Origin: Moraxella boevrei DSM 14165
Lineage (GTDB): Bacteria; Pseudomonadota; Gammaproteobacteria; Pseudomonadales; Moraxellaceae
Reading direction: 5' to 3'
DNA length: 64,000 bases
NCBI RefSeq assembly: GCF_000379845.1
Contig: NZ_KB903812.1
Span: forward strand, 1 to 64,000
Shown piece after piece: positions 16,452 to 24,623 of the stretch (the stretch's first letter is position 1; every line of letters begins with the position of its first letter). Below the pieces are notes generated by a model. The model made no database searches, was not told the DNA's origin, and saw only the letters and a list, made by a program, of their open reading frames with translations. The position numbers and the translations under genes were made by a program.

Positions 16452-17831
16452 CTATGCCACGCCTAAACGGTTTAATAATCGTGATAAAAATCCTGTTTTA
16501 TTCGCTTTTTGGATACCTTTATTAATTGAATTGTCAATAGGTTTTGCTTGGGTTTGCGTACTCGTTGCAGTAGTCATTGGTGTGTTAACACTTTGTAGTA
16601 AAACTTGATAATTAACCGCATTAGACATAATGAGTAACAACAACACTTGATTCACTTGAGAATTGGTCAAATGTGGAAATAATTTATTAAAATCCAATAA
16701 GGTACGTGGACGACCCAAACAGCTTGCAATCAAGGGTACAACGTAATTTGGTACAAATTTTACCCCTGCAAAATTCGGCATGAAAGTCGCTTGAATTTGT
16801 AAACGGTGGGAGTCAGCATAGCTAGTTCGCCGAACCTGCATCAGCTCCAAACCAATAAACCAAATGACTTGAGCAAGATTATATTGCTTAGCACCCGATG
16901 TCAAATGATTGGCAGTTTTTTGGCGAAAATGATTGGCATCTAAGGTTTGAAACGTCAAATTTTCTTCTTTTAAGCCAATACCGACTAAAAAACTATCGCT
17001 AATCCGCTCTAAATTATCGGTAATCACACTTTTATCAATCGGATTGACATACATATGATAGCCATTGACAGTTACCATGGCAAAATCTTTTAACGATTGC
17101 AATTTCTTAGCAAATGTAAATAATAGTCTATCAGCAATATCTGGAAAAATTGTTACTAATAACCCAAATACTTTTTCGACATCATCAACATTCACAGGCT
17201 CGTTATTTGGCGTAATTTGATTAATTGGGCTTGTTGGATTGGGCTGATTTTCTAAATTAGCGTGAGATATTGCAGGCTGAGCGGTAGTTCTTGGAGTGTC
17301 AGTTTTAAACACCTTGCCTATTTTTGTGCTAGCAAATGATTCGTTGATTAAGTCTTGTACCGCTTTATTTGAATTTTTTGGCAACGAATTGAGCAGATTG
17401 GCTTTGTTTTCCGCATTTAGATTATCAGCGACTGGCGTATCTGGCAGACTTTCCAACATACCCCTGATACATTCCGTCATCTGTTGACGGGTATAAGGTA
17501 CGGTCAAAAATTTATACTTAGCAAAAGTGACAGGAATGGTTTCATTTTGACGAGCAACAAACAAAATCGGCTTACCATTAGTGTAAATTTCTAAATTTTT
17601 CGCCTGTTTACTATAGGCTAAATCCAGTCCTGTTCCTTCAAAATCAACGACAAAAATATCACTTTGTTGCTGTTCATCACTCAAGATTGGCAACTCAAGC
17701 ACATTCTGCCCCAAATTACGCACAAGAGAATTCACCTGAATATTTTTGAACGTCATTTCCAAAAAAATTTGAATCACATTGGCATTGGTTTCGGTAAATC
17801 CAACTAATAATAAACTTGGCGTATTTGGCAT
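16452..17831 (-). CDS. Unknown cluster protein with receiver-like N-terminal region
   Basis: About 459 aa. ATGs at 17843 and 17831 are in frame; GGGGA lies 5 nt before 17831, which is preferred. The first about 115 residues look like an alpha/beta fold resembling a degenerate response-regulator receiver (SLLLVGFTETNANVIQIFLE, FVVDFEGTGLD, KPILFVARQNE, FLTVPYTRQQMTECIRGML). A conserved phosphoacceptor pattern is not evident. A polar linker (about 130-215, rich in N, P, T) precedes a C-terminal globular region with DFNKLFPHLTNSQVNQVLLLL. The tail is threonine/glutamine-rich. No known family recognised. It lies between the GTPase and another unknown gene, so it may be an effector or scaffold of the switch. 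Confidence 0.65.
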   Translation of the reverse strand: MPNTPSLLLVGFTETNANVIQIFLEMTFKNIQVNSLVRNLGQNVLELPILSDEQQQSDIFVVDFEGTGLDLAYSKQAKNLEIYTNGKPILFVARQNETIPVTFAKYKFLTVPYTRQQMTECIRGMLESLPDTPVADNLNAENKANLLNSLPKNSNKAVQDLINESFASTKIGKVFKTDTPRTTAQPAISHANLENQPNPTSPINQITPNNEPVNVDDVEKVFGLLVTIFPDIADRLLFTFAKKLQSLKDFAMVTVNGYHMYVNPIDKSVITDNLERISDSFLVGIGLKEENLTFQTLDANHFRQKTANHLTSGAKQYNLAQVIWFIGLELMQVRRTSYADSHRLQIQATFMPNFAGVKFVPNYVVPLIASCLGRPRTLLDFNKLFPHLTNSQVNQVLLLLIMSNAVNYQVLLQSVNTPMTTATSTQTQAKPIDNSINKGIQKANKTGFLSRLLNRLGVA

Positions 17832-17886
17832 TATTGTCCCCATTTATAATCAAATCAGCATATTTTTTAATTCTCAAGTTAAAAAA

Positions 17887-18594
17887 TTATGCCATTGGCG
17901 TGTCGGTTGTTAAATCGAGCTCGCCATCTTCATTATCACCATCATTAGTTTGGTGCGTTTGGTACATTTTTTCTTCAAAAGCATGACGGGTTTGTGTCCA
18001 ATTTTCGCTAAATTGCCATTTGTTTTTGGATAATTCCCACCATACAATGGTAAACGCTAAGCGGTCATCAGTTGTTAAGCAGTGTTTAAAAAACTCTTCT
18101 TCAATTTCACGAATTTCTTCACCAACTTCTTCAGGATCATCTTCATAATCTTCTAAGGCATCGAGCAATGCCGAGATGGTAATCTGTGCCACGGAACGTG
18201 AGTCATCAGGCGATACCAACATTTGATTTTCAAACACCGACATAGACGGCGAAACCAGCACACTCCAACGTGTGGCAAGGCTACTGCTTTCCAAAATATA
18301 TTTTTTATTGTAAATACACGTCTCAAAACCTTCCATCACTTTTGGATTCAGTTTTTCTTTGACTTGAGATAACATCCGTTCACCAAAATAGGGGACATCA
18401 TACCAACAACCAAAAAACATATCCGCCAGTGCTCCTTGTAAAGGCTCTTTTTCATCTAGTTCCATTGCCGTCATCACACGACTAGTATGCAAGTCCATAT
18501 TCATTGGTTGGGTCATGACTTGTCGGCTATAAAGACGGTAATTCAACCAGTGCTTGTTGTGTTTTTTACGGCTATGTGATGACAATGAGTACAT
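17887..18594 (-). CDS. Unknown acidic protein, first gene of the second cluster transcript
   Basis: 235 aa, ATG at 18594 with AAGGAAT upstream. The N-terminus is basic (HSRKKHNKHWLNYRLYSRQ). The body contains MELDEKEPLQGALADMFFGCW, a tryptophan-rich segment FTIVWWELSKNKWQFSENW and a strongly acidic helix-forming stretch (DALEDYEDDPEEVGEEI). The C-terminus is acidic and probably disordered. No signal peptide or membrane segment. The family is not recognised. A terminator and a pair of 12-bp direct repeats separate it from the upstream PhnD-like gene, so it probably opens its own transcript. Confidence 0.65.
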   Translation of the reverse strand: MYSLSSHSRKKHNKHWLNYRLYSRQVMTQPMNMDLHTSRVMTAMELDEKEPLQGALADMFFGCWYDVPYFGERMLSQVKEKLNPKVMEGFETCIYNKKYILESSSLATRWSVLVSPSMSVFENQMLVSPDDSRSVAQITISALLDALEDYEDDPEEVGEEIREIEEEFFKHCLTTDDRLAFTIVWWELSKNKWQFSENWTQTRHAFEEKMYQTHQTNDGDNEDGELDLTTDTPMA

Positions 18595-18676
18595 ACAAAT
18601 TCCTTGTGACTAATACTTTATTGTAACTAACAAAAGTAACTCGCAAAAAATTAACGATTGTTAAATAATAAGTATT

Positions 18677-18720
18677 ATTTTATCATAATTTTGGTGTTGA
18701 CTAAAAAAATTTTATCATAA
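18677..18720. repeat. Pair of 12-bp direct repeats upstream of the 235-aa gene
   Basis: ATTTTATCATAA occurs exactly at 18677-18688 and again at 18709-18720, 32 bp apart start to start (three helical turns). The pair lies between the terminator of the first transcript and the start of the second. The spacing and position fit an operator for a dimeric regulator, but the sequence is very AT-rich, so chance cannot be excluded. Confidence 0.45.
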
Positions 18721-18722
18721 AA

Positions 18723-18755
18723 AAAGCGTCATTCATGCTTTATAAATGACGCTTT
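18723..18755 (-). terminator. Terminator after the PhnD-like gene
   Basis: AAAGCGTCATT (18723-18733) pairs perfectly with AATGACGCTTT (18745-18755). On the minus strand the stem is followed by TTTTTTT, ending the roadblock-PAS-PhnD transcript. Confidence 0.85.
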
Positions 18756-18788
18756 AACGGATTTTTTTATTGGCAATGAATGATTAGC

Positions 18789-19535
18789 TTAATCTAACAA
18801 GGTATCCATCAAATCAATCATAAATTCGCCTTCTTCTTCTGTCATTGGCTCAAAACCGTTATTAATACCCAGTTCTGCTAATACTTCTTGACCGTCGTTG
18901 TCATCGGTCAGGCTCATCAAGGCCTGCAAGGCTTCTTGATTACCTGCCATTTTGTCATTGATAAGCACCACATGGGTAATATCGCTCAAGTCACTTTCAA
19001 TCAAGATATGTAGCTGTGACAACGTCAAACGTGATAAGCCATGATACACTTCTGATAAGAAAAAGCCGACATCAGCATTACCTTTGATAACTTCACGTGC
19101 TGCTGCTTGGTAGTTTTCGGTAATATTCCACTCAATATCGCTTTCTGCCAAATCCACCGCTTCAAGCAAGCGTAAACCGATTAATTTTACATCACGGTTA
19201 TCCGCCATGGCAACTTTACAGCCTTTTTTTAGCTCATCAAGTTGTTTAAATGTGCCTTCTGCTTTCGTCGCAATTACCATTTCATCGGCTTTGCCTTTTG
19301 GACGAGCGACCGCACGGTAGCCTTTTTCACGAATTAATGTCGTTGCATCAAAGGGATTAGCATAGATAATATCTACATCGCCTTTGGCAATCATATCTAT
19401 TTGTTCTTGATGACTGGCAGGGGTCAATAGACGTAGATGTAAGCCTGTACGTTTTTGGAGCAACGTATTTAGCATATGCCAGCCTGCAAAACGCTCTGGC
19501 GAGAAATCTGGGGCAATCAGTAAATTAAATTTCAT
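18789..19535 (-). CDS. PhnD-like periplasmic-binding-fold protein without signal peptide
   Basis: 248 aa, start at 19535 with a strong GGAGGA; the ATG overlaps the PAS gene stop (ATGA), so they are translationally coupled. The sequence from MKFNLLIAPDFSPERFAGWH through GDVDIIYANPFDATTLIREKGYRAVARP to KGNADVGFFLSEVYHGL fits the phosphate/phosphonate-binding PhnD-like family. It begins directly with the first beta strand, with no signal peptide or lipobox. It is therefore predicted to be cytoplasmic, and no transporter genes are nearby. This points to ligand sensing inside the cell, together with the PAS protein, rather than uptake. The ligand cannot be inferred. Confidence 0.78.
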   Translation of the reverse strand: MKFNLLIAPDFSPERFAGWHMLNTLLQKRTGLHLRLLTPASHQEQIDMIAKGDVDIIYANPFDATTLIREKGYRAVARPKGKADEMVIATKAEGTFKQLDELKKGCKVAMADNRDVKLIGLRLLEAVDLAESDIEWNITENYQAAAREVIKGNADVGFFLSEVYHGLSRLTLSQLHILIESDLSDITHVVLINDKMAGNQEALQALMSLTDDNDGQEVLAELGINNGFEPMTEEEGEFMIDLMDTLLD

Positions 19536-20029
19536 GCTTGCTCCTCCTGTAGCATTTTGGCGTATAATTGTTCAGTTTCGGCAATTTTACTACGAGAAGG
19601 CTTACGGCGAACTGACGTATAACCCACCGTTTCGCCACGGCGTACGTTTGGCACAGCGGTGGCATATACCCAGTAGTAGCTACCATCTTTGCATAGATTT
19701 TTCACATAACCATGCCATTTTTTGCCCGCTTGAACCGTTTCCCACAAGTCTTTAAACGCCCCTTTTGGCATTTCTGGGTGACGCAAAATATGGTGTGGCT
19801 TGCCGATTAATTCATGACGTTCATAACCACTAATATCCACAAAGGCATCATTAGCATGGGTAATTACACCGTCTAAATCCACACGAGATACAATCAATTT
19901 TCCGTCAGGATATGGCAATTCGTTACTGGTTGCGTAGACGGTGCGTTCGCTACCGTCATTAAATTTTAAACGATATTCTTTGCTATCACCTGCAGGTTTT
20001 TGCATGTCTGGAAGTTCAATTACTGCCAT
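19532..20029 (-). CDS. Aer-type PAS domain protein (stand-alone sensor)
   Basis: 165 aa, AAGGAAT before ATG 20029. A single PAS domain occupies about residues 40-145: GVITHANDAFVDISGYERHE, LIGKPHHILRHPEMPKGAF, KKWHGYVKNLCKDGSYYWV and GYTSVRRKPSR. These blocks closely follow the redox-sensing, FAD-binding PAS domain of the aerotaxis receptor Aer. No HAMP, kinase, GGDEF or chemoreceptor signalling domain follows; the C-terminal 20 residues are a short helix. It must therefore signal through partners, plausibly the coupled PhnD-like protein or the GTPase. Flavin binding is inferred from similarity only. Confidence 0.85.
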   Translation of the reverse strand: MAVIELPDMQKPAGDSKEYRLKFNDGSERTVYATSNELPYPDGKLIVSRVDLDGVITHANDAFVDISGYERHELIGKPHHILRHPEMPKGAFKDLWETVQAGKKWHGYVKNLCKDGSYYWVYATAVPNVRRGETVGYTSVRRKPSRSKIAETEQLYAKMLQEEQA

Positions 20030-20111
20030 TTTTATTCCTTCAATTAATTAGTATATTAAACTTAATAATTTTGTCACAAAATCTAATTTTTTAAAAATGA
20101 TTACAAAAGAA

Positions 20112-20474
20112 TTAGATTAATTTTGCCAAGGCTTCTGAGGCACGTTTAATATCTAGGAATACCAAACCTAATTTTGCATTTGGCTTAGTCAAAACGGTCA
20201 ATACCGCTTCAGAACCTGATGATGACATAATGACGTAGCCTTTTTCACCTTGCACCATAACACGCTCAATCGTACCTCGTGCTAGTTCACGACCTGCACG
20301 GTCACCCAGCGATAGCAACGCTGCTGACATCGCACCAACACGGTCTTCGTCGATACCTACTGGCAATGCTGATGCAATCATCAAACCGTCAGTTGAAATC
20401 AAAGCAGATGCTTCTACATCTGATGATGAGCTATTTAAATCATTTAAAATTTGTTGGAACATTTCGGTACGCAT
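20112..20474 (-). CDS. Roadblock/LC7 domain protein (MglB-like)
   Basis: 120 aa, AAGGATAG before ATG 20474. The whole length is one roadblock/LC7 domain: SDVEASALISTDGLMIASALP, RVGAMSAALLSLGDRAGREL and GEKGYVIMSSSGSEAVLTVL are the expected blocks. Roadblock proteins dimerise and regulate small GTPases: MglB is the GTPase-activating partner of MglA, and CvnB-type proteins sit in conservons. It is the first gene of the cluster that contains a small GTPase, so a GAP or scaffold function is likely. The domain call is firm; the role is inferred. Confidence 0.88.
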   Translation of the reverse strand: MRTEMFQQILNDLNSSSSDVEASALISTDGLMIASALPVGIDEDRVGAMSAALLSLGDRAGRELARGTIERVMVQGEKGYVIMSSSGSEAVLTVLTKPNAKLGLVFLDIKRASEALAKLI

Positions 20475-20502
20475 GGCATCTATCCTTTGGTTTTGTCTAA
20501 TT

Positions 20503-20557
20503 TTTATAACATTTTAATAGAGTATTTAGTCAAGTTTAATTTTTATTAAAATGTTAT
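20503..20557 (-). promoter_or_regulatory. Promoter with 14-bp perfect inverted repeat ahead of the roadblock gene
   Basis: ATAACATTTTAATA (20506-20519) and TATTAAAATGTTAT (20544-20557) are exact reverse complements 24 bp apart. Between them, on the minus strand, lies TTGACT (20528-20533), a good -35. A -10 TATAAA (20503-20508) overlaps the left arm with a 19-bp spacer (18 bp if TTATAA is used). The arms could be an operator or form a hairpin. The perfect match over 14 bp is notable even in AT-rich DNA. Confidence 0.55.
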
Positions 20558-20748
20558 TTGGTTAAAAAGAAACCGTTATTAACGCCCTATTTTTATATAT
20601 TCTAGTAAGTGGTTAATAATCGGCATATTTAAAAATATTTTTGTCATTATAACCGATTTTTTGTGATGTTTCACCAAAAAAACTAACAAAAAATTGCCTA
20701 TTATCATTTATTTAACAACGTTTATCCAATTTTTTGTTGAGTTTATCA

Positions 20749-21621
20749 TTAACGTACTACTTGTTGATGTAGTTCGGCTAAGCCATTTATCATGGCTTTT
20801 TGCAAAATTTCGGTCAGTTCATCACGGCTTTTACCAATAGGATTAATTGGTTCAAGGGGCAATACATAGGCTTTCGCGGGTCGATTATCTAGCACACGTT
20901 TGACACTTTGCAAAAAATTCATATCGCCAAAGTAAGGGATACTCTCATCTAACTGCCCTTTATCATTGACATAGGCAATCACAATCGGCTGAATATTCAC
21001 ACCTGTATCAATCGCAGATTGCAGTAACTTGCCATGAATTTTTTTAATCGCCTTACCGTCTGTGGTGGTGGCTTCAGGAAAAAATACCACAGGTGAACCT
21101 GCCTGCAAAAACCTGCCCATTTGCTCGCTCACGCTCCCTGTATCGCCCGAACCACGTTGAATAAATAAGGTGTTGCCCGTGCGTGCCAACCAACCGATTA
21201 ACGGCCATTTAGCAATTTCGGCTTTGGATAAAAAAAAGGTCGGAATAATACTGCCAACCACAGGAATATCTAGCCACGAGATGTGATTGCTCGTCCATAA
21301 TGCGTGATGTTGTGGAATTGGCTTGACTGCAATCACGTCCAAATGAATGGATTGGCAAAACTCTCGGCAAAAGTTTTGAATAGCTTGGATAATTTCTTGA
21401 TTGGTGGTATTGGGTTGATGATTGACATCGTAGGCGACTTTACTCACTTTTGCCAAGGCGGTTAAGGCATTGCTCACACGTTTGGTGCGAGAGAGTTGGG
21501 TTTTTATCGCTGACGGTGTGTAGTTTTTTGGGTTAATCAACTGTTTAGATGAACTTAATACTAAACTTGTCATGACACTTTTGCTAGATTTTTTTTGATT
21601 TTGGTTGGTTTGGCTTGACAT
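20749..21621 (-). CDS. 1-acyl-sn-glycerol-3-phosphate acyltransferase family protein (PlsC-like)
   Basis: 290 aa. The family transfers an acyl chain to lysophosphatidate or related lipids at the inner membrane. Motif I NHISWLDIP (HX4D, about 131-139) and motif III FFPEATTTDGKAIKKIHGKL (about 198-217) are present; FIQRGSGDTGSVSEQM is motif II. The first about 60 residues are polar and basic, without a clear hydrophobic anchor. This could instead be an ornithine-lipid (OlsA-like) acyltransferase. It is divergent from hflX and separated by about 270 bp from the roadblock gene upstream of its 3' side. Confidence 0.85.
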   Translation of the reverse strand: MSSQTNQNQKKSSKSVMTSLVLSSSKQLINPKNYTPSAIKTQLSRTKRVSNALTALAKVSKVAYDVNHQPNTTNQEIIQAIQNFCREFCQSIHLDVIAVKPIPQHHALWTSNHISWLDIPVVGSIIPTFFLSKAEIAKWPLIGWLARTGNTLFIQRGSGDTGSVSEQMGRFLQAGSPVVFFPEATTTDGKAIKKIHGKLLQSAIDTGVNIQPIVIAYVNDKGQLDESIPYFGDMNFLQSVKRVLDNRPAKAYVLPLEPINPIGKSRDELTEILQKAMINGLAELHQQVVR

Positions 21622-21800
21622 AGATAACCTTTTTTAGTTAACAACTGTTTTATTATAGCAATGTTTTGCCAAAAAATCATAAAAAACGCATGGCTATGTT
21701 TTAAATATTTGTTAATCTCTTACAGAAAAATTGTAATTTTGCCAATTATCACCATATAATACAGGTTCTAACTTAGTTTAAATTTTTAAAGGATACGTAT

Positions 21801-23222
21801 TTGGAATATTTTGAGCGACATCAAGGCGGTGAAAATGCTATTTTGGTACATTTGACCTTAACCCATTTAACCGACCCTGACGATTTGGAAGAATTTCAAC
21901 TTTTGGTTGAGTCCGCAGGGGCGAGCCAACAAGCGATTGTCACAGGTACTCGCAGTAAGCCTGATGCCAAATATTTTGTTGGCACGGGCAAAGCCGAAGA
22001 AATCGCCGATTTGGTAGAACAGCACGAGGCGGATATTGTCATTTTTAACCACAGTTTAACCCCATCCCAAGAGCGAAACCTGGAACGTTTGGTAAAATGT
22101 CGTGTGCTTGACCGTACAGGCTTAATTTTAGATATTTTTGCCCAACGTGCCAGAACTTATGAAGGTAAATTGCAAGTAGAACTAGCTCAACTCAATCACT
22201 TAGCAACTCGCTTGGTGCGTGGCTGGACGCATTTGGAGAGGCAAAAAGGTGGTATTGGCTTGCGTGGGCCGGGCGAAACCCAACTAGAAACCGACCGCCG
22301 TTTATTACAAGTACGCGTCAATCAGCTCAAAGCCAAGTTGGATAAAGTCAAACAAACTCGTGCCCAAGGACGTGCCAAACGCCAAAAATCCGACATTCCA
22401 ACCATTTCACTCGTGGGTTACACCAACGCAGGGAAATCTACCTTATTTAACCATTTGGCAAATGAAAATATTTACGCTGCTAATCAGCTATTTGCCACAT
22501 TAGACCCAACCTTACGCCGTGTTAAATGGGATGGACTTGGTTCGGTGATTTTGGTGGATACGGTAGGTTTTGTGCGTCATTTACCGCATGAATTGGTGGA
22601 AGCCTTTCACGCTACCTTAGAAGAAACCTTAGAAGCCGATTTGTTGCTCCACGTCATTGACAGCAGTCGGGAAGATATGCACGAACAAATAGATACGGTT
22701 AAAAGTGTCTTAAGCCAAATTGAAAATGATGTGCCTGTGTTAAATGTGTTTAACAAAATTGACCTCACAGGCGAACCACCGCATATCGGTTACGGTGATA
22801 GCGAGCAACCCAACCGTGTCTATGTCTCGGCAAAAGCAGGGCTTGGCATGGACAAACTTACCCTAGCCGTACAACAACTTATCGCAGGGAAACTGCAAGA
22901 TTACCAACTCAAAATCACCCCAACTTTGGTAAATAGCGGACAATTGTTAAATAGTTTGCACGAATTAGGCGTTATCCAACAACTAACTTATGATGAACAT
23001 GGCAATACGCTCGTGAACGTACATCTTGCTAATCATCGCTTACGCCAACTACTCGGACAATATCAAATCCGTGCCGATGACGTATTAACTGCCAATGATG
23101 TCGCACGCCTTATCCCACCGCTTGAGCCTTTTGAAATCGCCCAACAAGCCAAACGAAACCAACAAAATACCGAAACGCTTGACGATGAATTCGATTTAAC
23201 CTATGACGATATTTTTAAATAA
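21801..23222 (+). CDS. hflX: GTPase HflX
   Basis: 473 aa ribosome-associated GTPase that splits stalled 70S ribosomes under stress. Translation apparently starts at TTG 21801 (MEYFERHQGG), with AAGGATA upstream. The N-terminal HflX domain (TGTRSKPDAKYFVGTGKAEE, RTGLILDIFAQRARTYEGKL) includes the glycine-rich GGIGLRGPGETQLETDRR. G1 is GYTNAGKSTLFNHL (about 207-220), G3 is DTVGFVRHLP, and NKID is G4. A promoter with TATAAT (21755-21760) and TTGTAA (21731-21736) precedes it. The usual neighbour hfq is not present. Confidence 0.95.
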   Translation: MEYFERHQGGENAILVHLTLTHLTDPDDLEEFQLLVESAGASQQAIVTGTRSKPDAKYFVGTGKAEEIADLVEQHEADIVIFNHSLTPSQERNLERLVKCRVLDRTGLILDIFAQRARTYEGKLQVELAQLNHLATRLVRGWTHLERQKGGIGLRGPGETQLETDRRLLQVRVNQLKAKLDKVKQTRAQGRAKRQKSDIPTISLVGYTNAGKSTLFNHLANENIYAANQLFATLDPTLRRVKWDGLGSVILVDTVGFVRHLPHELVEAFHATLEETLEADLLLHVIDSSREDMHEQIDTVKSVLSQIENDVPVLNVFNKIDLTGEPPHIGYGDSEQPNRVYVSAKAGLGMDKLTLAVQQLIAGKLQDYQLKITPTLVNSGQLLNSLHELGVIQQLTYDEHGNTLVNVHLANHRLRQLLGQYQIRADDVLTANDVARLIPPLEPFEIAQQAKRNQQNTETLDDEFDLTYDDIFK

Positions 23223-23424
23223 TATAGCCATCATTTTTTACTATAATTTTTACAAGGCGTTGGTTATAATTGGTTGATATAGATAATTTTATAGTCATTT
23301 ACCCAATTGATTTTATTCATTAATCGGTGGTTTTTGCAAACTAACTCATGCTACAACAACAAAATAAATACCAATTAACAAATCTAAATCAACAAAACCA
23401 AATTATTAAATACAAGTGATTATC

Positions 23425-23877
23425 ATGCCAAATTTTGCCACCGTAAAACAACGCTTTTTGCCAATGCTTGCCACGTTATTGCTCGTGGTTATCGTGCGTG
23501 AAGGTTGTATGTGGCTAAGTGAACCGCTCGGTTTAGGCTCAGCAGGCAATATTATTGGCATGGTGGTAATGTTAGTTTTGTTGATGATTTGGCGATTTAC
23601 CAAAGGTTTACCGACTTGGCTCACCGAATCTAGTAATATTTGGCTCAAAGATAGCGGTTTTGCCTTTTTACCGATTTCAGCAGGGGCAGGTTTGCTGATG
23701 TTTAATTTGGGCGATGAGTTTTGGCGAATGTTTGCGATTATGGCGATTAGCACGCTATTTCCGTTATGGGCGATTGGGCATTTAGCAGGGCGTTGGCTCA
23801 ACGGTAGAACATTACGCAATCGTCAAATGCCAACCAAAACCCAACCCACATCACAAAAGCCACAAGGAGAAAACTAA
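23425..23877 (+). CDS. lrgA: CidA/LrgA family holin-like membrane protein
   Basis: About 150 aa; ATG 23425 is preferred over the in-frame GTG at 23416. Four hydrophobic segments are visible (about 12-30, 39-58, 72-92, 97-118), with GSAGNIIGMVVMLVLL and FLPISAGAGL matching the LrgA/CidA family. Proteins of this family, with LrgB, are linked to murein hydrolase control and to small-molecule (pyruvate-type) export in other bacteria. The C-terminal tail is hydrophilic, with repeated T/Q/P. It is followed after 2 bp by lrgB, making the standard two-gene operon. Confidence 0.9.
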   Translation: MPNFATVKQRFLPMLATLLLVVIVREGCMWLSEPLGLGSAGNIIGMVVMLVLLMIWRFTKGLPTWLTESSNIWLKDSGFAFLPISAGAGLLMFNLGDEFWRMFAIMAISTLFPLWAIGHLAGRWLNGRTLRNRQMPTKTQPTSQKPQGEN

Positions 23878-23879
23878 CC

Positions 23880-24623
23880 ATGCCCGCCCTTGTGCTAAGC
23901 AGTTTAACCACCAATTTACCACCTGAATACCTAGAAAATATCAGCTCAGGCATGATGCTCGCCTGTGCGGTGATTTTGACGTTGGTCGCTCATGTTGGTT
24001 CTCGGCTGCTAAATGCCAAAATCAGAGTCATTCCTGCGATTATTTTTGCGATTTCTTTAACGCTGTTATTATTATTTTTATCAGGTTGGGGTTATCGGCA
24101 TTATTATAACCTTGCCCAACCGTTGTTCAGTCACTTACTCGGCTATGTTACCGTAATGTTGGCGATTCCGTTGGCATCGCTGAATTTTGACGGTATCCCC
24201 TTAAAAAAACTCAGTAAAATCATTCTGCTAGCCACAACCACAGGGGCATTATTTCCCATGCTGTTAGCGACAGGCTTGAGCCTAAGCCATGAGACGATTA
24301 TGGCGTTTTCATCACGTTCCGTCACCACCCCGATTGGGCTCAATATCGCAACCCTTGTCAATGCACCGCTCGCCATGGTAAATTTAATCATTGTGATTTC
24401 GGGCTTAATGGGGGCATTTGCAGGCAAATTTTTGCTCAAAGATGTCGCCGACGAACGTGCCAAAGGCTTGGCATTAGGTCTGGTCGCTCATGCATTCGGT
24501 ACGGTCGAAGCTTGGCAAATCAGCCCACTGGCAGGACGTTATGCGGCGTTTGGCTTGGCGGTTAATGGCATTATCACCGCCATTTGGTTTCCGATTGTGT
24601 ATTTGGCTTGGCAATCGGTTTAA
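23880..24623 (+). CDS. lrgB: LrgB/CidB family membrane protein
   Basis: 247 aa with a strong AAGGAG binding site. At least six membrane segments. The family block SRSVTTPIGLNIATLVNAPLA (about 141-161) and the late GLVAHAFGTVEAW (about 200-212) are typical LrgB features, the latter containing the conserved HAxGT. It is coupled to lrgA. Function follows the pair: membrane permeability or export associated with cell-wall turnover; the exact substrate here is unknown. Confidence 0.93.
   Translation: MPALVLSSLTTNLPPEYLENISSGMMLACAVILTLVAHVGSRLLNAKIRVIPAIIFAISLTLLLLFLSGWGYRHYYNLAQPLFSHLLGYVTVMLAIPLASLNFDGIPLKKLSKIILLATTTGALFPMLLATGLSLSHETIMAFSSRSVTTPIGLNIATLVNAPLAMVNLIIVISGLMGAFAGKFLLKDVADERAKGLALGLVAHAFGTVEAWQISPLAGRYAAFGLAVNGIITAIWFPIVYLAWQSV

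Noticed and set aside
21761-21776. ACAGGTTCTAAC upstream of hflX resembles half of the MITE terminal repeat
   Set aside because: Only about 9 bases match, no opposite end lies within several hundred bases, and it overlaps the likely hflX transcription start. Probably chance.
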